Assembly: GCA_905182165.1 (NCBI GenBank)
Contig: CAJJAK010000001.1
Coordinates: 76,940-140,939, forward strand
Direction of reading: 5' to 3'
From: an uncultured Paracoccaceae bacterium
GTDB lineage: Bacteria; Pseudomonadota; Alphaproteobacteria; Rhodobacterales; Rhodobacteraceae
Length of the DNA stretch: 64,000 nucleotides
Below the pieces are notes generated by a model. The model had not been told where the DNA came from. It saw only the letters and a program-made list of their open reading frames with translations, and did not search any database. The translations under genes were made by a program, and so were the position numbers. This document shows positions 59,389-64,000 of this stretch, in pieces. Position 1 is the first letter of the stretch. The number at the start of each line of letters is the position of its first letter.

Positions 59389-60638
59389 TCTATTAAACTG
59401 CGCACCACATTTAAAAAATCAGACACTTCTTCGATAGTGTTATAATGACACATCGAAACTCTCGTGCAGCTCTCCAAATTCAAAGGTTTTAATATATTCC
59501 CAGAGTAATGATCAGCTTTGCGTGCATGAACTCTAATACCTTTCTCACGTAAACTGCTCACTACCTGCTCAGCAGACAAACCTTTGACAGTCATGGACAC
59601 AAGTCCTTCACGAAGTGAGTTTTCTGCTCCACCTAAAATACCAATACCAGGTAGGTTAGCTAAACCAGTAAGATTGCCAACCCCATTAATCATCGCGTCT
59701 GTTAAGGCTTTTTCTTGCTCATGTATTGATCGTCCTGCCGCTACAATCCTATCACGCTTTGTCCCCTCATTTGAAACTTTGGACCCAAGCCAATCAAAAT
59801 AATTAACAACATCACTAAAAGCAGCATAGGATCCCGTGTCGCGGGTACCAAGCTCCCAATTATGAACTGGTCCACCAATTAGATTATCATGTGGCAAATC
59901 ACGTAGTCTATCCGAAAGCCAGCCGACTCCATAGCCGTGTCGAGAAAAAACTTTATAGGGTGAAACAGCATAGCCATCAATTCCATAACTCTTCACATCT
60001 AAACCACCATGGGCCGCATGTTGTATGCCATCAACAATTATAAAACACTCAGGAGAAACGGAACGTATTACACCTGCAATTTTTGCAACATCAACAGTCA
60101 TTCCCGTAACTGGTGAGGTGTGAATAATTGTTGCCACTCGCACATCAGGTGTCATAGCTTCGAGATACGCCTCAGCATCAATTGAGCCAGTTTCATTATC
60201 ATGATTAACGCTCATATAAGTCTTACTACCCAGCTCCGCCCATTTCTTACACGCACTAACTGATGCTGGGTGCTCCAATGTACTTCCAAGAACTAATCCA
60301 CCAGGCTTGGAGCCCAAAATTGCAGCACGTATCAATCGAAATAAAATTTCTGTACCACTTTCACCAACAAAAAACGTACCACTATCTGTTCCAAAAAAAG
60401 CAGACATATCTTCTTTTGATTGGTTTATGATATCAACTAATGCCTTACTTGCCTTATTGTCACGACCTTGGTTATCAGGAATAGCAGCAAATTTTGCGGA
60501 TGTTTCAACGACAGAGTTAAGTGTTAAGGCTCCACCAGCATTCTCAAAGAAAATACGTTTACCCTCAAAAGGACAGTGATCAACGTGAGCAAAGCGATCT
60601 CGAACCTGAGAAATAAGTTTAGGGTTATTATGAAGCAT
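59385..60638 (-). CDS. Class V aminotransferase/cysteine desulfurase-like PLP enzyme
   Basis: 417 residues, fold type I PLP. IFFENAGGALTLNSVV, GESGTEILFRLIRAA, STLEHPASVSACKKWAE, IIHTSPVTGMTVDVAKIAG, FIIVDGIQHAAHGGLDVKSYG (PLP Asp and His) and AVSPYKVFSRHGYGVGW with the PLP Lys. The C-terminal part has GIRVHARKADHY and SCTRVSMCHYNTIEEV. No Cys persulfide loop is evident, so a true cysteine desulfurase is not supported. A selenocysteine lyase-like or transaminase reaction is open. Intact. Confidence 0.78.
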   Translation of the reverse strand: MLHNNPKLISQVRDRFAHVDHCPFEGKRIFFENAGGALTLNSVVETSAKFAAIPDNQGRDNKASKALVDIINQSKEDMSAFFGTDSGTFFVGESGTEILFRLIRAAILGSKPGGLVLGSTLEHPASVSACKKWAELGSKTYMSVNHDNETGSIDAEAYLEAMTPDVRVATIIHTSPVTGMTVDVAKIAGVIRSVSPECFIIVDGIQHAAHGGLDVKSYGIDGYAVSPYKVFSRHGYGVGWLSDRLRDLPHDNLIGGPVHNWELGTRDTGSYAAFSDVVNYFDWLGSKVSNEGTKRDRIVAAGRSIHEQEKALTDAMINGVGNLTGLANLPGIGILGGAENSLREGLVSMTVKGLSAEQVVSSLREKGIRVHARKADHYSGNILKPLNLESCTRVSMCHYNTIEEVSDFLNVVRSLID

Positions 60639-60694
60639 TAGATTTCAACCACCAATTTTACTTATTTTAGTACACGTGCACATAAAAATATTTA

Positions 60695-61486
60695 TTAATG
60701 CCCCAAGATCTGACTCAAAAATAACTTAGTTCTTTCAGACTTTGGATTATCGAAAAACTCTGCTGGTTCGTTTTCTTCTACGATTTGACCATCATCCATA
60801 AAAATTACACGATTAGCCACTTGTCTAGCAAAACCCATTTCATGAGTAACACAAATCATTGTCATCCCTTCTTCAGCCAATTCAATCATAGTATCCAAAA
60901 CTTCTTTAATCATTTCAGGATCTAAAGAAGATGTTGGCTCATCAAAAAGCATAATTTGAGGTTTCATACATAAAGATCTTGCAATCGCAACTCGCTGTTG
61001 TTGACCACCAGACAATTGTCCTGGAAATTTATCCGCTTGCTCTGGTATTTTAACCTTTTCCAAATACCGCATAGCTGTTTCTTCTGCATCCTTACGGGAC
61101 ATTTTACGTACCCATATTGGCGCTAATGTACAGTTTTCTAAAATAGTGAGATGTGGGAATAAGTTAAAATGTTGAAAACACATTCCAACTTCCGATCGAA
61201 TTTTATCTATATTTTTCAAGTCTGAGGATAATTCTGTTCCATCAACAATTATTTTTCCTTGTTGATGCTCCTCTAGCCTATTTATACATCGGATAAGAGT
61301 AGACTTCCCTGAACCCGAGGGACCACAAACAACTATACGCTCTCCCCTGCGAACTTCTAAATTGATATCCCTCAAGACATGGAAGCTTCCAAACCATTTA
61401 TTCATATCAGAGATATGAATGGCTACCTCCTCAGAAATTTCCATTTTGGAGCGGTCAATTTCTCGCTCAGTAATTGCATCAGACAT
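60695..61486 (-). CDS. aapP: General L-amino acid ABC transporter ATP-binding protein
   Basis: 263 residues. [20 protein letters not shown], Walker [32 protein letters not shown] (Q-loop), signature [16 protein letters not shown], Walker [16 protein letters not shown] and [15 protein letters not shown]. The N-terminal extension ([20 protein letters not shown]) is typical of AapP. Pairs with AapQ and AapM encoded just upstream on the same strand. Intact. Confidence 0.9.
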   Translation of the reverse strand: MSDAITEREIDRSKMEISEEVAIHISDMNKWFGSFHVLRDINLEVRRGERIVVCGPSGSGKSTLIRCINRLEEHQQGKIIVDGTELSSDLKNIDKIRSEVGMCFQHFNLFPHLTILENCTLAPIWVRKMSRKDAEETAMRYLEKVKIPEQADKFPGQLSGGQQQRVAIARSLCMKPQIMLFDEPTSSLDPEMIKEVLDTMIELAEEGMTMICVTHEMGFARQVANRVIFMDDGQIVEENEPAEFFDNPKSERTKLFLSQILGH

Positions 61487-61496
61487 TTGATACTCC

Positions 61497-62779
61497 TTAA
61501 CTGTTATCAGTTTTTAATTTTCGTTCCAAATATTGTGAATATTGTGACATTCCAAAGCAACAAACAAAAAACATTAATCCTATTGCTACATACAGCTCCC
61601 AATAAATACCGTTCCATTTCTGATCTGCTCTTATCAAAGAAGCCAAACCAACCGGATCTAAAAGGCTTATGATTGAGACAAGAGTCGTATCTTTAAATAA
61701 CCCTATAAACGTGTTCACGATACCGGGGATAGAAATTTTAAGAGCTTGAGGCATTATAATTAGTCTTTGTGATTCCCAATAACTCAAACCGAGCGCTGCA
61801 GAGGCTTCATGTTGGCCAACTGGCAACGCAGCAAGTCCTCCACGTATAACTTCAGCCATATATGCAGCTGAGAAAATAGTAACCATGATAATAACGCGAA
61901 CAATAATATCAAATGATGTGCCCGGTGGTAAGAAGTAGTTTAGTAGGACTGAGGCGACAAAAAGCAAAGTTATTAGTGGAACGCCTCTTATAAATTCAAT
62001 AAAGCCGACGCATATCATTTTAACTAACGGTAAATCAGAGAGGAGCCAACTATAATAAATAAAAGTAGAAACAAAGATGCCGCAATTCCAGAAAAGCCAA
62101 CAATCATTGACAATAAAAAGCCACCAAATTGCATTGACTCAATTACTAATAAAGTTATTGGAAAAATATATTTAAATAATGCAACAAACGGGCTAGCAAT
62201 AAATAAATAGAAAATAATGATTGAAATAATTGCTACTATTGCGCTCATGCCAGATGATAGTTTGAATTGATTTCTTGCAATATAAAACCCTAGTCCACTG
62301 ACTGCAAAGGCAAGATAAATTGAAAATACTGGCCAAATAGAACCACCCCATAACAGCCATACAGCCAACCCTGGATAAATTAACGAAAACCAAAAATATT
62401 TTGCAAACCGCGGCGCAAAAATTGGAGTTACAGATACGAATAACAGTATGAAAGTTAATATTGGCCGCCAATACTGTTCAGATGGATAAAAACCAAATAA
62501 TAGTTGCCTCCACCTTGCCCCAATTACAGAAAAACAAGCAACGTCAGGATTAGTATCTAAGCATTCTCTGAGTGAGCCAGCTGACCAATTACCACCATAG
62601 GCCCAAGGTATAAAATCTCTCAAACAAACATATAAGAAATAAACAGACAAAATTGTCAAAATAGAACTAAGCCAACCCGAAAATAAATTCTTCCGAATCC
62701 AACCAATAACACTTCCTTCAGTAATAGGTGGTGGAGATTGCGGAAGTGGCTTTTCTCTGACGAAGCTAACATTCACCAT
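61497..62779 (-). CDS. aapM: General L-amino acid ABC transporter permease AapM, one frameshift
   Basis: Long-insert polar amino acid permease. [23 protein letters not shown], then a family insert with [20 protein letters not shown] (typical of AapM), many helices, and after a break near 62025 [53 protein letters not shown] (the EAA loop) and [22 protein letters not shown]. About 427 residues after repair. Lies 2 bases from aapQ and 10 from aapP. Confidence 0.88.
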
Positions 62780-62780
62780 A

Positions 62781-63995
62781 TTACAAACCCTTTATTTGAA
62801 AAGAGCGATTAAAGTAGTTTATGACCGCAGATACAAGTAAAGACACACATAAGTAAAAACCCATCAAAAGCAACATGGACTCCAATTCTCGTCCAGTTTG
62901 ATTTAAAGTTATACCCCCAAGCGTTCCCCGAACATCCATATACCCGACAGCAATTGCAAGAGAAGAATTTTTAGTTAAATTAAGATAATTGGAGATCATT
63001 GGTGGAACAATAACCCTTAGCGCTTGTGGTAAAATAATTAGGCTCATTATTCTGCCTGGTCTAAGACCAAGCGAAGAGGCGGCTTCTGTCTGCCCGTGTG
63101 AAATTGCCAATATTCCAGAACGAACTATCTCTCCAATGAAGGCTGAAGTATACAGCGAAAGAGCTAAAGTTAATGCTATCAATGAGTTTCTTACATAGAT
63201 ACCATCTTTAAAGTTGAAGCCTTTTAAATATGGATACTCAAGTGATACTGGCGAACCTAAAACAAAATATAACAAGATCGATGGGATTAATAATAAGCCC
63301 AAACTAATCCAAAATTTGGGTAGACCCCTACCAGTTTCTTCTTGAAGAGCACGCGCGTATCTTCGAAAAAAGAATATGGCAACCAAACTAATTAGAAAAG
63401 TGAGCACTAAATAAACTGATCCGTCACCCCAGACAGGGTTTGGGAAATAGGCCCCTCTATTAGTAATGGCAGTGCTTTCAAACAATATCATAGAAGCTTC
63501 AGGATTAGCGCCTCTAAAGGCCTTAGGTGCCGGCGTAAATTCTGTTAGCAGGGCAAAAATCATAACTATCCATAATAAGACCGGAATGTTTCTAAAGCCT
63601 TCGATATAAACAGCCATTAATTTAGCTACGATCCAGTTTTTTGACAATCGTAGTATCCCAACAAAAACACCAATTATTGTCGCAATTATGCAACCTATGA
63701 ATGCCACTAATAAAGTGTTTAAAATTCCCACCAATGCTGCACGTCCATGTGTGCTATCATTCGTGTAAGGAATTAATCTTTGGTTAATATCATAACCAGC
63801 ACGCATCCAGAGAAAGGAAAAATCTACATCTTTTCCTAATAGCGCTAGGTTCTTAACCGTATTATCTACCAACCAAAATACTACTGCGACAAAAATGATA
63901 AAGGCTATTACTTGCACTGTAGTCGATCTATAGCGCGTATCACCTAATAACATTCCCAATCTAAATTTTTCGACCGGAAGCTTACCTGAACTCAT
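62781..63995 (-). CDS. aapQ: General L-amino acid ABC transporter permease AapQ
   Basis: 404 residues. Cytoplasmic start (MSSGKLPVEKFRLGMLLGDT), helix VIAFIIFVAVVFWLV, GFRNIPVLLWIVMIF, the large family insert with AITNRGAYFPNPVWG, and the EAA loop SHGQTEAASSLGLRPGRIMSLI, ending TKNSSLAIAVGYMDVRGTLGG. Complete: its ATG lies 5 bases inside the window edge. The binding protein AapJ would be expected next upstream, outside the window. Intact. Confidence 0.92.
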   Translation of the reverse strand: MSSGKLPVEKFRLGMLLGDTRYRSTTVQVIAFIIFVAVVFWLVDNTVKNLALLGKDVDFSFLWMRAGYDINQRLIPYTNDSTHGRAALVGILNTLLVAFIGCIIATIIGVFVGILRLSKNWIVAKLMAVYIEGFRNIPVLLWIVMIFALLTEFTPAPKAFRGANPEASMILFESTAITNRGAYFPNPVWGDGSVYLVLTFLISLVAIFFFRRYARALQEETGRGLPKFWISLGLLLIPSILLYFVLGSPVSLEYPYLKGFNFKDGIYVRNSLIALTLALSLYTSAFIGEIVRSGILAISHGQTEAASSLGLRPGRIMSLIILPQALRVIVPPMISNYLNLTKNSSLAIAVGYMDVRGTLGGITLNQTGRELESMLLLMGFYLCVSLLVSAVINYFNRSFQIKGL

Positions 63996-64000
63996 AAAAA

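Noticed and set aside
59385..60638. Class V aminotransferase as a cysteine desulfurase feeding the sulfur genes
   Set aside because: I see no reactive Cys loop near the C-terminus, and it is far from Fe-S or sulfur genes.

Overview
The window is about 64 kb of AT-rich DNA (roughly 35% G+C in the lines I counted by hand), densely coding. It looks like a streamlined marine alphaproteobacterium of the Rhodobacterales type. The evidence is a DUF6280 gene near-identical to the Rhodobacterales family, an IF3 gene beginning IARxxS, an SseB-family protein, an Aap amino-acid ABC transporter, a multi-subunit Mrp antiporter, and a group of compatible-solute catabolism genes typical of marine roseobacters. 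This assignment is by recognition only.

Layout. 1-2.5 kb: sulfide:quinone oxidoreductase (partial), methanethiol oxidase and a membrane protein, a probable methanethiol/sulfide module. 2.5-6.5 kb: rpmB, meaB, Tat-exported msrB, a drug/metabolite transporter, efp and a DUF6280 gene. 6.5-17 kb: a long minus-strand run with an HpsN-like dehydrogenase, a transporter, a choline-dehydrogenase-like GMC enzyme, a hydroxyacid dehydrogenase, an aldo-keto reductase, a BKACE enzyme, a Rieske oxygenase, a carnitine dehydrogenase-thioesterase fusion and an SDR. This fits carnitine/choline breakdown through glycine betaine. 17-18.3 kb: ectoine hydrolase doeA, divergent. 18.4-25.5 kb: infC, a DUF938 methyltransferase, a three-polypeptide nitrile hydratase/thiocyanate hydrolase, a broken transporter, an LpxL-type acyltransferase and aconitase. 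25.7-28.4 kb: ccmABCDG. 28.4-30.2 kb: pyrC and pyrE, where the end of pyrC and almost all of pyrE sit in a block of much higher G+C. 30.2-39.9 kb: TPP enzyme, haloacid dehalogenase, Thr/Ser dehydratase-like enzyme, CocE hydrolase, HyuA, crotonase, GhrA-like reductase. 39.9-45.4 kb: mreBCD-mrdA-rodA. 45.6-47.4 kb: leuA with a clear leucine attenuator and leader peptide. 48-56.5 kb: SseB protein and an Mrp (mnh) operon with three proton-pumping-type subunits. 56.8-64 kb: kdsA, a second GMC oxidoreductase, a class V aminotransferase and aapQMP.

Two things shape how the window should be read. First, nearly half of the genes, including several that are usually essential (efp, mrdA, acnA, ccm, pyrC), are interrupted by small frameshifts. 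Many are one-base changes at homopolymers, so I suspect sequence error for most. A few lesions are larger (msrB, meaB, the 21 kb transporter, the 12 kb dehydrogenase) and may be real. Where possible I give one entry per gene spanning the broken frames. Second, the 29.39-30.14 kb block is truncated at both ends inside genes, so it is either a recombined foreign patch or an assembly chimera.

The most original regulatory signals are the leuA attenuator (a 26-residue leader with six Leu in eight residues and two mutually exclusive hairpins) and the apparent AUA start codon of infC. No tRNA, rRNA, CRISPR array, insertion sequence or prophage gene was found.
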